Source of the DNA: Altererythrobacter sp.
Lineage (GTDB): Bacteria > Pseudomonadota > Alphaproteobacteria > Sphingomonadales > Sphingomonadaceae
DNA length: 64,000 nt
Direction of reading: 5' to 3'
Assembly: GCA_016793865.1 (NCBI GenBank)
Contig: JAEULJ010000001.1
Span: 620,001 to 684,000, forward strand
Of the stretch, positions 1-6,372 are shown in pieces (within the stretch, counting starts at the first letter, position 1; each line of letters begins with the position of its first letter). The notes under the pieces were generated by a model. It made no database searches. It saw only the letters and a program-made list of their open reading frames with translations, and was not told where the DNA came from. A program made the position numbers and the translations under genes.

Positions 1-19
1 ATGTCGCTCACATTCTGGT

Positions 20-619
20 TCACTCGGGCCTGACCTGTATCGTTTCACCATTGCGGCCCGGGAAATCCCGGAACAGCGCCGCGGCGAGCGCTTGGGCGTT
101 CGCCGCGCGCTCCGCAAGAGGCGAGCGATCGGTGGTGCGGATGTCGGCGCGACCTTCCCACAGGTTCGGGCCGGAGCCGCGCGCATCGCGCAGGGTGACA
201 CCGAGCTGGGTGGCGCTGGTGGGGCGCGGGCCGCCGCCGAGGTTGATGCCGACGCCCAGGCCCACGCCCGAACCGTGCGAACCGGTGCCTCCGCCGACCC
301 CGACGCTCACGGGGTTGCGCCGCGGGGCAACGGCATCCGCGAAGCGGTCGATTCGTACCTGCGCGATCTGGCTCGCCTCGCCCCGCGCGGTCTCGCGATA
401 ACCCAGGCGGACTAGCTGGGCGGCGACGGCGGCCTTGTAGGGCGCGGCCTCCAGGCCATCGAGCGATCCGGGAGCGCTCTCGACGAAGACGGTTCCCTGG
501 CCGAGCCGGGCGGCGCCGGCGGGATCGACGAAGCGGGTGACCTCGACCGGACCCTGCGGCGTGGCGCAGCCGGCGAGTGCGAGGGTGGAGACAAGCAGAA
601 TGGCGGCTGCGGAGCGCAT
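20..619 (-). CDS. DUF4136-like outer-envelope lipoprotein
   Basis: Predicted 199-residue lipoprotein. The start at 619 is chosen because it begins a clean signal peptide ending in a lipobox (LALAGC, Cys at about residue 17); a longer reading upstream is Arg-rich and has no homologous look. The mature part alternates beta-type segments with a Gly-rich stretch (VGVGGGTGSHGSG) in the middle and resembles the DUF4136 family of small periplasmic lipoproteins, whose function is unknown. It is divergent from rpmJ. The family call rests on overall pattern; the lipoprotein call is firm. Confidence 0.75.
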   Translation of the reverse strand: MRSAAAILLVSTLALAGCATPQGPVEVTRFVDPAGAARLGQGTVFVESAPGSLDGLEAAPYKAAVAAQLVRLGYRETARGEASQIAQVRIDRFADAVAPRRNPVSVGVGGGTGSHGSGVGLGVGINLGGGPRPTSATQLGVTLRDARGSGPNLWEGRADIRTTDRSPLAERAANAQALAAALFRDFPGRNGETIQVRPE

Positions 620-670
620 GGAGGGTCCTCTCTGGCAGATCGTGCAGCGATAACGCATCCGCGCGCGAAA

Positions 671-692
671 CGCCCCCGAATTCGCGGGGGCG
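671..692. other. GC-rich inverted repeat between lipoprotein gene and rpmJ
   Basis: Eight-base arms CGCCCCCG (671-678) and CGGGGGCG (685-692) are perfectly complementary around a six-base AATTCG centre. It lies between two divergent genes, about 20 bases ahead of the rpmJ promoter. No T-run follows on either side, so it does not look like a terminator. It could be an operator or simply GC-rich spacer. Confidence 0.35.
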
Positions 693-712
693 GGCGCGAA
701 TTGCCGAAATGC

Positions 713-741
713 TTGACCCGGAGCGAGGGTCTGGCTAGGGG
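713..741 (+). promoter_or_regulatory. Candidate promoter of rpmJ
   Basis: TTGACC (713-718) is one base off the sigma-70 -35 consensus; a 17-base spacer places the -10 hexamer at 736-741 (TAGGGG), which is poor. The layout parallels the better promoter upstream of rpmH (TTGACG, 17 bases, TATGCG), which strengthens the call. Transcription would start near 748, just ahead of the leader hairpin. Confidence 0.45.
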
Positions 742-756
742 CGCGCGACGAATTTC

Positions 757-793
757 GATGCGTCGGACGCCGGTTCCGGCGCATCTTCTTTTT
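757..793 (+). promoter_or_regulatory. rpmJ leader hairpin with T-rich tail (possible attenuator)
   Basis: GATGCG (757-762) pairs with CGCATC (780-785), with an inner GCCGG/CCGGC hairpin, followed by a TTCTTTTT tract to 793. This is terminator-like, yet it sits between the candidate promoter and the rpmJ start codon. It is followed by the nonamer CAGACAAGA (794-802), also present in the rpmH leader. It could attenuate rpmJ transcription or be a processed 5' structure. Confidence 0.5.
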
Positions 794-809
794 CAGACAA
801 GAGACCATC

Positions 810-935
810 ATGAAGATCCGCAACAGCCTGAAGTCGCTCAAGGACCGCCATCGCGACAACCGCGTGATCCGCCGTCGCGGGCGCACCTATGTCATCAACA
901 AGACCAACCGGCGCTTCAAGGCCCGCCAGGGCTGA
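810..935 (+). CDS. rpmJ: 50S ribosomal protein bL36
   Basis: 41-residue, strongly basic protein beginning [15 protein letters not shown] and ending NRRFKARQG. This is the large-subunit protein bL36 in its cysteine-free, zinc-independent form: the four zinc ligands of the classical 37-38-residue form are absent. The gene stands alone with its own promoter and leader hairpin, not in the spc operon. Product identity is certain from sequence. Confidence 0.96.
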   Translation: MKIRNSLKSLKDRHRDNRVIRRRGRTYVINKTNRRFKARQG

Positions 936-1027
936 GGCGATTCGCGGGGCATCGCGCTCCCGCCCGTCTGGTTGACCGGCCCGGCTCCCGCGAGGAGTTC
1001 GGGCCGTTCGCATCTGGAGGATCGGGG

Positions 1028-1663
1028 ATGGGCGAGGCACGGCCGATCGAGCCGGTGGTCGAGGCGGTGGTCTTCGACGTCGGGCGCGTGCTCTACCAGT
1101 GGCAACTGGCCGCGCTGATCGACAAGCTGACCGACGATCCGGCCGAGCGCGACCATGTGCTGGCCTCGGTGATCACCGAGGAGTGGCATTTCCAGCACGA
1201 TGGCGGGCGCCCGCTGGCGGAGATGCTGCCGGAGCGGATTGCCGCCTTTCCCGAAGCCGAGCGCTTTCTCACCGCCTATGCGGAGCGGTTCAACGAGACC
1301 ATCCCGGGCCCCGTGCCTGGCAGCCTGGAGATCGTCCGTGCCCTGCATGGGCGCGGCGTGCCGCTCTACGCGATCACCAATTTCGGCGCGGAGTTCTGGG
1401 CGGCATTCCGCCCCACCGCGCCAATCTTCGACCTGTTCCAAGATATCGTGGTGTCGGGAGAAGAGAAGCTGGTGAAACCCGATCCGGCGATCTTCGCCCT
1501 GGCAGCGCGCCGATTCGGACATGAGCCCGCGGCGATGCTGTTCATCGACGACAACGCGGCCAATGTCGCGGCCGCGCGGGCATCGGGCTGGCACGGACAC
1601 CACTTCCGCGACGCCGCGCTCCTGCGCGCCGAACTCGAGCAGCGTGGTCTGCTGGGCTCATGA
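1028..1663 (+). CDS. HAD-superfamily hydrolase (HAD-IA, YihX-like)
   Basis: 211-residue cytosolic HAD phosphatase. Motif I is VVFDVGRVLY near residue 14, with Gly replacing the second Asp of the usual DxD, as in YihX-type sugar phosphatases. Motif II is ITNFG, motif III lysine is in KPDPAIF, and motif IV is FIDDN. The ATG at 1028 has an AGGATCGGGG sequence just upstream. Substrate cannot be deduced; phosphatase or haloacid dehalogenase activity are both compatible with the fold. It sits 92 bases after rpmJ and may be read through from it. Confidence 0.85.
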   Translation: MGEARPIEPVVEAVVFDVGRVLYQWQLAALIDKLTDDPAERDHVLASVITEEWHFQHDGGRPLAEMLPERIAAFPEAERFLTAYAERFNETIPGPVPGSLEIVRALHGRGVPLYAITNFGAEFWAAFRPTAPIFDLFQDIVVSGEEKLVKPDPAIFALAARRFGHEPAAMLFIDDNAANVAAARASGWHGHHFRDAALLRAELEQRGLLGS

Positions 1664-1697
1664 AAATGCCCCCGGCGCGCCGTGGCGCCGGAGGCAT
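1663..1697 (-). terminator. Rho-independent terminator for the CC_3452-family gene
   Basis: A 13-position stem (1666-1678 with 1685-1697, one C-A mismatch) with a six-base loop lies between two convergent genes. Read on the minus strand the stem is followed directly by TTTTC (complement of 1662-1666), giving an intrinsic terminator for the gene at 1738-2094. The first T overlaps the end of the HAD gene. Confidence 0.65.
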
Positions 1698-1737
1698 GAA
1701 TGGCTTGGAGTGGGGAGGTGGCTGCGAGAGGGCGACC

Positions 1738-2094
1738 TCAGGCGTTGCACTTCGCCAGATCGGCGGCGGGCAGAGCCTCGCCGCGGGTCGTGAAGCTGCG
1801 CACTTCGCCGAACTTGCGGTTGACCTCGCGGCAGACCCGCAGCGGGCGGCTGGTGCCCTTGGTGGCCACGCAGTTGTTGCCGCTACAGGACCACACCAGG
1901 CTGCCCGCGATGGCGCGGTCCGCCGTGGCCGGCTGCACGAGCTCCGCACGGTAATAGATCTTCGAAGTGGCTTGCGCATTGGCCGCGGTCGGGATCAGCG
2001 CTGCCCCGAAGGTGGCGGCCGTCCAGGCCAGGCCGAGGGCGATCGCGCCAATGGTTCCCAGGCGCGTTCCGGGGGTCTTGGAGAGGAGAGACAT
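1738..2094 (-). CDS. CC_3452-family secreted protein
   Basis: 118-residue protein with a long N-terminal signal segment (hydrophobic to about residue 40, ending TAANAQA). The mature part carries YRAELVQPATADRAI, VWSCSGNNCVA and a C-terminal LAKCN, giving the conserved cysteines of the CC_3452 family of small alphaproteobacterial exported proteins of unknown role. The ATG at 2094 is preceded by AAGGACG at good spacing; a GTG one codon upstream is possible. It is divergent from the HxlR-type regulator and shares its site-rich upstream region. Confidence 0.8.
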   Translation of the reverse strand: MSLLSKTPGTRLGTIGAIALGLAWTAATFGAALIPTAANAQATSKIYYRAELVQPATADRAIAGSLVWSCSGNNCVATKGTSRPLRVCREVNRKFGEVRSFTTRGEALPAADLAKCNA

Positions 2095-2122
2095 CACGAA
2101 GCGTCCTTGTCAGATGCACGGA

Positions 2123-2214
2123 TTGCAACAGGGCTTTCCGTTTCCGCAACACAGATTTCATTTTGCAACTGGTTGCAAAAGGCGACCTAACTGCAGCGAG
2201 CTTGAGTTGCAACT
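2123..2214. promoter_or_regulatory. Cluster of TTGCAAC sites, candidate operator of the HxlR-type regulator
   Basis: Four copies of TTGCAAC or its complement lie in about 90 bases: 2123-2129, 2163-2169, 2172-2178 (inverted) and 2207-2213. The middle pair forms a near-perfect palindrome with 9-base arms (2161-2169 and 2172-2180); the last is a perfect 10-base palindrome (2205-2214). The last copy also supplies a plausible -35 (TTGCAA) 16 bases before TAAAGC, so binding there would repress the regulator. Position between divergent genes fits autoregulation. The assignment is inference. Confidence 0.6.
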
Positions 2215-2286
2215 AAAAACTTTTCCTCTAAAGCGATTTGTTATCGGCGCCGCTTGACGCTAGGGCTTGGCGGTAGAGGAACGTTC

Positions 2287-2778
2287 ATGGGCGAGTTACG
2301 CGAACCGCTGAGAGACCTTACCGAATGCGGCTTGCCGCAGGCTCTTGAGGTCATGGGCGAGCGATGGAGCTTCATGATTCTCCGCGCCAGCTTCAATGGC
2401 GTGCACCATTTCGAGGAGTTTCTCTCCGAGCTCGGCATCGCGCGCAACATCCTGTCCAGCCGCCTCGCCAAGCTGGTGGAACATGGCATTCTGGAGCGGC
2501 TGCCGGTGGCCGGCGATCGGCGCAAGATCGAATACCGCCTTACCGACAAGGGCATGGACCTGCTCCCCGCGCTGCTGGCGCTCCGGCAATGGGGCCAGAA
2601 ATATGGCGCGCAGGTGGAGGAGAACCCGGTCCTGGTTGACGAGCGCGACCGCCTTCCCATCGGCCCGGTCGCGATCACCGCCCATGACGGGCGCACGATC
2701 GACAAGCACGATCTCCTCTTCGTGCATCGCGACATGGTCGGTGTGGTCGAATTGGGCGCTTCGAGGGCGACCGGCTGA
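2287..2778 (+). CDS. HxlR-family winged-helix transcriptional regulator
   Basis: 163-residue MarR/HxlR-like DNA-binding protein. Residues about 10-105 carry the family pattern: CGLPQALEVMGERWSFMILR, then a helix-turn-helix region (ARNILSSRLAKLVEHGIL) and a wing (RKIEYRLTDKG). The C-terminal 60 residues (PIGPVAITAHDG, LFVHRDMVGVV) extend beyond the minimal domain. The ATG at 2287 follows GAGGA; the upstream in-frame ATG at 2254 lacks a ribosome site. The single cysteine near the N-terminus is typical of thiol-responsive members, but the signal is unknown. Confidence 0.85.
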   Translation: MGELREPLRDLTECGLPQALEVMGERWSFMILRASFNGVHHFEEFLSELGIARNILSSRLAKLVEHGILERLPVAGDRRKIEYRLTDKGMDLLPALLALRQWGQKYGAQVEENPVLVDERDRLPIGPVAITAHDGRTIDKHDLLFVHRDMVGVVELGASRATG

Positions 2779-2801
2779 CACGAAGCGCGTAATCCCGGCC
2801 C

Positions 2802-2834
2802 ATGACGTCACCCCGCGCGACGGCGTGGCGTCAT
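2802..2834 (+). other. Imperfect hairpin after the HxlR-type gene
   Basis: ATGACG (2802-2807) pairs with CGTCAT (2829-2834), and the interior (CACCCCG against CGGCGTG) extends the stem with mismatches. It begins 24 bases after the stop codon and is followed by CGTTAAATCC instead of a T-run. It may be a weak terminator or a transcript-end stabiliser. Confidence 0.35.
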
Positions 2835-2922
2835 CGTTAAATCCGCGTCAACGCTTTGCTGCGATATCCCGGGGCGGGCCCGTTGGACCGGGCTCCCAAC
2901 CCGCAAGCGAGACGGCCCCGGC

Positions 2923-3279
2923 GTGATCGAAGTCGAAATCCAGAACGAGACTCATCAGTCGGTGCTTCGGCTCAAGGTGCTCGTGGTTCCGCGCATCGGC
3001 GAGGGGCTGCGCCTGCTGGAGCCCGATGGCCGCTGGGCCAGCTACGACGTGCTCGACGTGTGGTACCAGAAGGCCGAATATGGCGAGGTCTGGGTGCCCT
3101 ATCTCCACGTCCGCATGAACGAAGGCGAGCTGCACGCCACTCAAACCGAAGCCCGCAACCCCCTGGTGGACCGCAGCCAGGCGGTGCCGATCGAGGACTT
3201 CCTGAAGAAGTTCGAAGGCGCCGAGGAGCATCGCGCCACGCCCATCCGGCTGGATTTGAGCGAGGATGTGGGGGCCTGA
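2923..3279 (+). CDS. Conserved hypothetical protein
   Basis: 118-residue acidic, soluble protein with no signal peptide or membrane segment. It begins at a GTG (MIEVEIQNETHQ) and contains VPRIGEGLRLLEPDG and YDVLDVWYQKAEYGEVWVPYLHV, a beta-rich small-domain pattern. No family recognised. The GTG at 2923 is the only start giving a full N-terminal strand, but its ribosome site is weak. It stands alone between the HxlR-type gene and the broken gene on the other strand. Confidence 0.6.
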   Translation: MIEVEIQNETHQSVLRLKVLVVPRIGEGLRLLEPDGRWASYDVLDVWYQKAEYGEVWVPYLHVRMNEGELHATQTEARNPLVDRSQAVPIEDFLKKFEGAEEHRATPIRLDLSEDVGA

Positions 3280-3296
3280 GGTAACCGCATGAAAGT

Positions 3297-3728
3297 CTAA
3301 TTCTCTGGGAGAATCTGGCTTTCTTCGAATGCGGACAACATGACGGGTGAACCGGCTGCCTGCGCCACGTGAACGATCAGGGTGCCCTTCAATTCGACAT
3401 CAGGGTGGAAAGCGCATTGCCCGGCAAACCATAGCGCTTCGGACAATGGCTCGTTGTCATGCCAACTGATCATGACGAACCTCTCGTCCGGAATCTCTCC
3501 ATAATCGAATTCTTCTAGAACGGCCCAATCGACGGCATCGTGCCACATTTCACATTAGGTGCCCCATGCGACCGCATACAAGCACCCACTGCGAACGAGC
3601 CAAGCGGCGACGCGATCGCGCCATTCCTGCTCGACAGAGATTTCCGACACAATAGCACCGCAAAATTGATCGATCGCCAGCGTCGGCGGCAACGCGCCCG
3701 GAATCAGATGCAGATATTGCGGCGTCAC
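3297..3728 (-). pseudogene. DUF7684-like gene interrupted by an in-frame TAA
   Basis: Reading from a GTG at 3728 gives 57 residues ([15 protein letters not shown] to SGCLYAVAWGT), then TAA at 3555-3557, then the same frame continues CEMWHDAVDW to the true stop at 3297-3299. Both halves look like parts of one small family (DUF7684-like: WLVRSGCLY, AWG, VDWAVLEEFDFGEIP-type, RFVMISWHDNEPL). The GTG overlaps the comM stop as GTGA, the usual translational coupling. The downstream half could restart at ATG 3548 as an 83-residue product. Either a nonsense mutation or a base-calling error. Confidence 0.7.
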
Positions 3729-5233
3729 GCCCGCGGCGCCTGCCGCCGATAGCTGAGCGCTTCGGCGATATGGATGCGGCCGACGGTCTCCGCGCCAGCG
3801 AGGTCGGCGATGGTGCGGGCGACCCTCAGCATTCTCGTGTAGCCGCGCGCTGACAGGCGCATCGCCTGGGCGGCTTGCATCAGCAGTTTCTGGCCGGCTT
3901 CGTCGGGGGTGGCGAATGTCTCCAAGGCGTCGCCGTCGAGTTCGGCATTGGTGCGGGCGCCGGTCTGGTCGAAGCGGGCGGTCTGCACCGCGCGGGCGGC
4001 CGCGATGCGCGCGGCGACCTGGGCGCTGCCCTCGGCGGGCGGGGGCAGGGTGAGGTCGGCGGCGCTGACCGGATCGACCTCGACATGAAGGTCGATCCGG
4101 TCGAGCAGCGGGCCGGAAACCTTGCTCTGGTAATCGGCGGCGCAGCGCGGCGCGCGGCTGCACGCCAGCGCCGGATCGCCGAGATGCCCGCAGCGGCACG
4201 GGTTCATCGCCGCCACCAGCTGCACTCGCGCCGGGAAGGTGACATGGGCGTTGGCGCGCGCGACATCGACCTTGCCGGTCTCGAGCGGCTGGCGCAGCGA
4301 ATCGAGCACCGGGCGCTGGAATTCCGGCAGTTCGTCGAGGAACAGGACGCCCAGATGCGCCATGCTGACCTCACCCGGCCTCACCTTGAGACCGCCGCCG
4401 GTGAGCGCCGCCATGCTGGCCGAATGGTGCGGCGCGCGGAATGGGCGGGCGCGGCTGATCCGGCCTTCTTCCAGCGTGCCGGCAACCGATTGCACCATGC
4501 TGACCTCGAGCGCCTCTGCCGGGGTCAGCTCTGGCAGCAGGCCCGGCAGGCAGCTCGCCAGCAGGCTCTTGCCCGCCCCCGGCGGGCCGATCATCAGGAG
4601 GTTGTGCCCGCCCGCCGCCGCGATCTCGAGCGCGCGCTTGGCGGTTTCCTGCCCCTTGACCTGCCTGAGGTCCGGGCCCGGCACCGCCGGCTCCACCGCG
4701 CCTGGCTGTGGGTCGGCCAGGCGCTGCGTGCCCTTGAGATGGTTAAGCAGGCTTGCGAGGTCGGGCGCGGCGATCACCGGCACCCCACTGGCCCAGCGCG
4801 CCTCCGCCCCCTGCGCGCGCGGACAGATCAGCCCGGCCTCCGCCCCGCTCGCGAACATCGCGGCGAGCAGCACGCCCGGGGATGGCGCGATGCGGGCGTC
4901 GAGCGCCAGCTCGCCCACGGCGATATATTCGGTGAGCTGCTCGGCATCGGTCACGCCCATCGCCGCCAGCAGCGCCAGAGCGATCGGCAGGTCGTAGTGG
5001 CTGCCTTCCTTGGGCAGGTCCGCGGGCGAAAGATTGATGGTGATCCGCTTGGGCGGCAGCGCCAGCCCCATCGCGGCAAGCGCCGCCTGGACCCGCTCGC
5101 GCGCCTCGCCCACCGCCTTGTCGGGCAGGCCGACGATTAGGAACTTCGGAAGGCCCGCGGCGAGCTGGCACTGCACCTCCACCCCCCGGGCCTCCAGCCC
5201 GAGATAGGCGACCGTCCTCACCAGCGCGACCAT
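3725..5233 (-). CDS. comM: YifB/ComM-family Mg-chelatase-like AAA+ ATPase
   Basis: 502 residues, normal length for ComM. The N-terminal part ([31 protein letters not shown]) is the ChlI-like domain; the AAA+ core has Walker A GPPGAGKS near residue 220 and a Walker [10 protein letters not shown]; a C-terminal Mg-chelatase subdomain ends YRRQAPRA. ComM is a hexameric branch-migration helicase that helps integrate imported DNA during natural transformation. The ATG at 5233 is the start matching family N-termini. Its stop overlaps the following broken gene by 4 bases. Confidence 0.93.
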   Translation of the reverse strand: MVALVRTVAYLGLEARGVEVQCQLAAGLPKFLIVGLPDKAVGEARERVQAALAAMGLALPPKRITINLSPADLPKEGSHYDLPIALALLAAMGVTDAEQLTEYIAVGELALDARIAPSPGVLLAAMFASGAEAGLICPRAQGAEARWASGVPVIAAPDLASLLNHLKGTQRLADPQPGAVEPAVPGPDLRQVKGQETAKRALEIAAAGGHNLLMIGPPGAGKSLLASCLPGLLPELTPAEALEVSMVQSVAGTLEEGRISRARPFRAPHHSASMAALTGGGLKVRPGEVSMAHLGVLFLDELPEFQRPVLDSLRQPLETGKVDVARANAHVTFPARVQLVAAMNPCRCGHLGDPALACSRAPRCAADYQSKVSGPLLDRIDLHVEVDPVSAADLTLPPPAEGSAQVAARIAAARAVQTARFDQTGARTNAELDGDALETFATPDEAGQKLLMQAAQAMRLSARGYTRMLRVARTIADLAGAETVGRIHIAEALSYRRQAPRA

Positions 5234-5312
5234 GCGTGTGTGCAACCCCTCCGAGCCCCTGCCGGTGGTAATGGCGGGTGCGCGAGGCCGTGTCGAGAGT
5301 GGGCGGAATCGC

Positions 5313-5341
5313 TTGACGAATGCGGCACCCATCCGTATGCG
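5313..5341 (+). promoter_or_regulatory. Promoter of rpmH
   Basis: TTGACG (5313-5318), a 17-base spacer, and TATGCG (5336-5341) form a good sigma-70-type promoter in the gap between divergent comM and rpmH. Transcription would start near 5348, giving a leader of about 100 bases that contains two hairpins. Confidence 0.65.
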
Positions 5342-5359
5342 CGCGCTCCTGAACGAAGC

Positions 5360-5386
5360 GGCTGCCGGCTTTCGGCGGCCCTTTTT
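5360..5386 (+). promoter_or_regulatory. rpmH leader hairpin with T-run (possible attenuator)
   Basis: GGCTGCCG (5360-5367) pairs with CGGCGGCC (5373-5380; one G-T pair) around a five-base loop, followed by CTTTTT. It has full intrinsic-terminator form but lies about 12 bases after the predicted transcription start and 60 bases ahead of rpmH, with no upstream gene on this strand. Attenuation of rpmH is the simplest reading. Confidence 0.55.
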
Positions 5387-5389
5387 ATT

Positions 5390-5419
5390 GGTGCCTCGCT
5401 CGTTCGGGAAAGAGGCACC
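5390..5419 (+). promoter_or_regulatory. Second stem-loop in the rpmH leader
   Basis: Perfect 8-base arms GGTGCCTC (5390-5397) and GAGGCACC (5412-5419) with a 14-base loop follow the terminator-like hairpin directly. No T-run follows. Three bases further is the nonamer CAGACAAGA (5422-5430), shared with the rpmJ leader, and then the ribosome-binding site TAAGGA. Confidence 0.5.
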
Positions 5420-5447
5420 GCCAGACAAGATTTCTAAGGACGATCCG

Positions 5448-5582
5448 ATGAAGCGGACATTCCAGCCTTCGAACCTCGTGCGCGCTCGCCGCCACGGCTT
5501 CTTCGCGCGCAAGGCGACCCCGGGCGGTCGCAAGGTGCTGCGCCTGCGCCGCCGCCGCGGCCGCAAGACGCTCTGCGCCTAA
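5448..5582 (+). CDS. rpmH: 50S ribosomal protein bL34
   Basis: 44-residue basic protein, [18 protein letters not shown] through [11 protein letters not shown], the unmistakable bL34. The ATG at 5448 follows TAAGGA at 7-8 bases. It starts the conserved rpmH-rnpA-yidD-yidC order. A strong hairpin-plus-T site separates it from rnpA. Confidence 0.97.
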   Translation: MKRTFQPSNLVRARRHGFFARKATPGGRKVLRLRRRRGRKTLCA

Positions 5583-5655
5583 TCCGTTCCGCACGCGCAT
5601 GCGCGCGTGCGATTTCCTCGCGCCTGACGGCGCTGCGGGCGCGCGTTCGCGCTTG

Positions 5656-5685
5656 CGGGCTCCCTTTGGGAGCCCGTTTTGGTTT
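5656..5685 (+). terminator. Intrinsic terminator or attenuator between rpmH and rnpA
   Basis: A perfect 9-base stem, CGGGCTCCC (5656-5664) with GGGAGCCCG (5668-5676), a TTT loop, then TTTTGGTTT. It ends only 11 bases before the rnpA start, so it probably lowers rnpA expression relative to the abundant rpmH message and does not end the operon. Confidence 0.8.
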
Positions 5686-5696
5686 AGACCACCGGC

Positions 5697-6092
5697 GTGG
5701 CTGACACTCTCTCCATCATCCGCAAGCGGGCCGATTTCCTCGCGGCGAATCGGGGCGTTCGCGTGGCGCGGCCGGGATTCGTGCTGCTGGCGCATCCCAA
5801 CGGCGGGATGGGCAAGCGGTTCGGAGTCACCGTGACCAAGAAGATCGGCAACGCCGTAATCAGGAACCGCATGAAGCGGCGCTTTCGCGAATTGCTGCGC
5901 GCCGCCTTGCCCGGCGCCGGGCTCGCCGATCACGATCATGTCCTGATCGGGCGTGAAGGCGGGGTCGAGCGCGACTTCGCTCTGCTCGGCGAGGAACTCG
6001 CCGCCGCGCTGGCGCGCGCCTCGGCGGGCAAGGGCGATCCGCCGCGTCGCCGGCCGGGCAGCGGCGGCAAGCCACACGGGCGCGGGCGATGA
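5697..6092 (+). CDS. rnpA: Ribonuclease P protein component
   Basis: 131-residue basic protein of the RNase P holoenzyme, which trims the 5' leader of tRNA precursors. Family motifs are visible: [32 protein letters not shown] (the RNR signature is in the latter) and a basic, disordered tail ([15 protein letters not shown]). It starts at GTG 5697. It overlaps yidD by 4 bases (ATGA). Confidence 0.95.
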   Translation: MADTLSIIRKRADFLAANRGVRVARPGFVLLAHPNGGMGKRFGVTVTKKIGNAVIRNRMKRRFRELLRAALPGAGLADHDHVLIGREGGVERDFALLGEELAAALARASAGKGDPPRRRPGSGGKPHGRGR

Positions 6093-6298
6093 AATATCCG
6101 CTGATCTGGATCGCGCGCGCCTGGCAGCTCGGCCCCAGCCGCATCCTGCCGCCATCGTGCCGCTTCAGCCCCAGCTGCAGCCAATATGCCATCGAAGCGC
6201 TACAAAAATACGGCGCGCTGAAGGGTGGATGGATGGCGGCAAAGCGGCTAATGCGCTGCCAGCCATGGGGGGGCTGCGGATATGATCCCGTCCCCTGA
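6089..6298 (+). CDS. yidD: Membrane protein insertion efficiency factor YidD
   Basis: 69 residues with the family core of conserved Cys and Pro: [17 protein letters not shown], then [18 protein letters not shown] and GYDPVP at the end. YidD is a small inner-membrane-associated protein assisting YidC-dependent insertion. It overlaps rnpA by ATGA, so is probably translationally coupled. Confidence 0.94.
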   Translation: MKYPLIWIARAWQLGPSRILPPSCRFSPSCSQYAIEALQKYGALKGGWMAAKRLMRCQPWGGCGYDPVP

Positions 6299-6319
6299 CC
6301 AGCAGCCTCGCTTGGTGTC

Positions 6320-6348
6320 TTGACTTCCTAACACACCTGCCCCGATAG
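6320..6348 (+). promoter_or_regulatory. Possible yidC promoter
   Basis: TTGACT (6320-6325), 17 bases, CGATAG (6343-6348) sits in the 74-base gap between yidD and yidC. The -35 is good and the -10 poor, so a secondary promoter for yidC is possible but unproven. Confidence 0.3.
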
Positions 6349-6372
6349 CGATCACGCCCCGAAAGGCCCGCC

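Noticed and set aside
3875..5140. Long open reading frame on the plus strand opposite comM
   Set aside because: It is the complementary shadow of a GC-rich gene: no family features, and composition matches antisense of comM.
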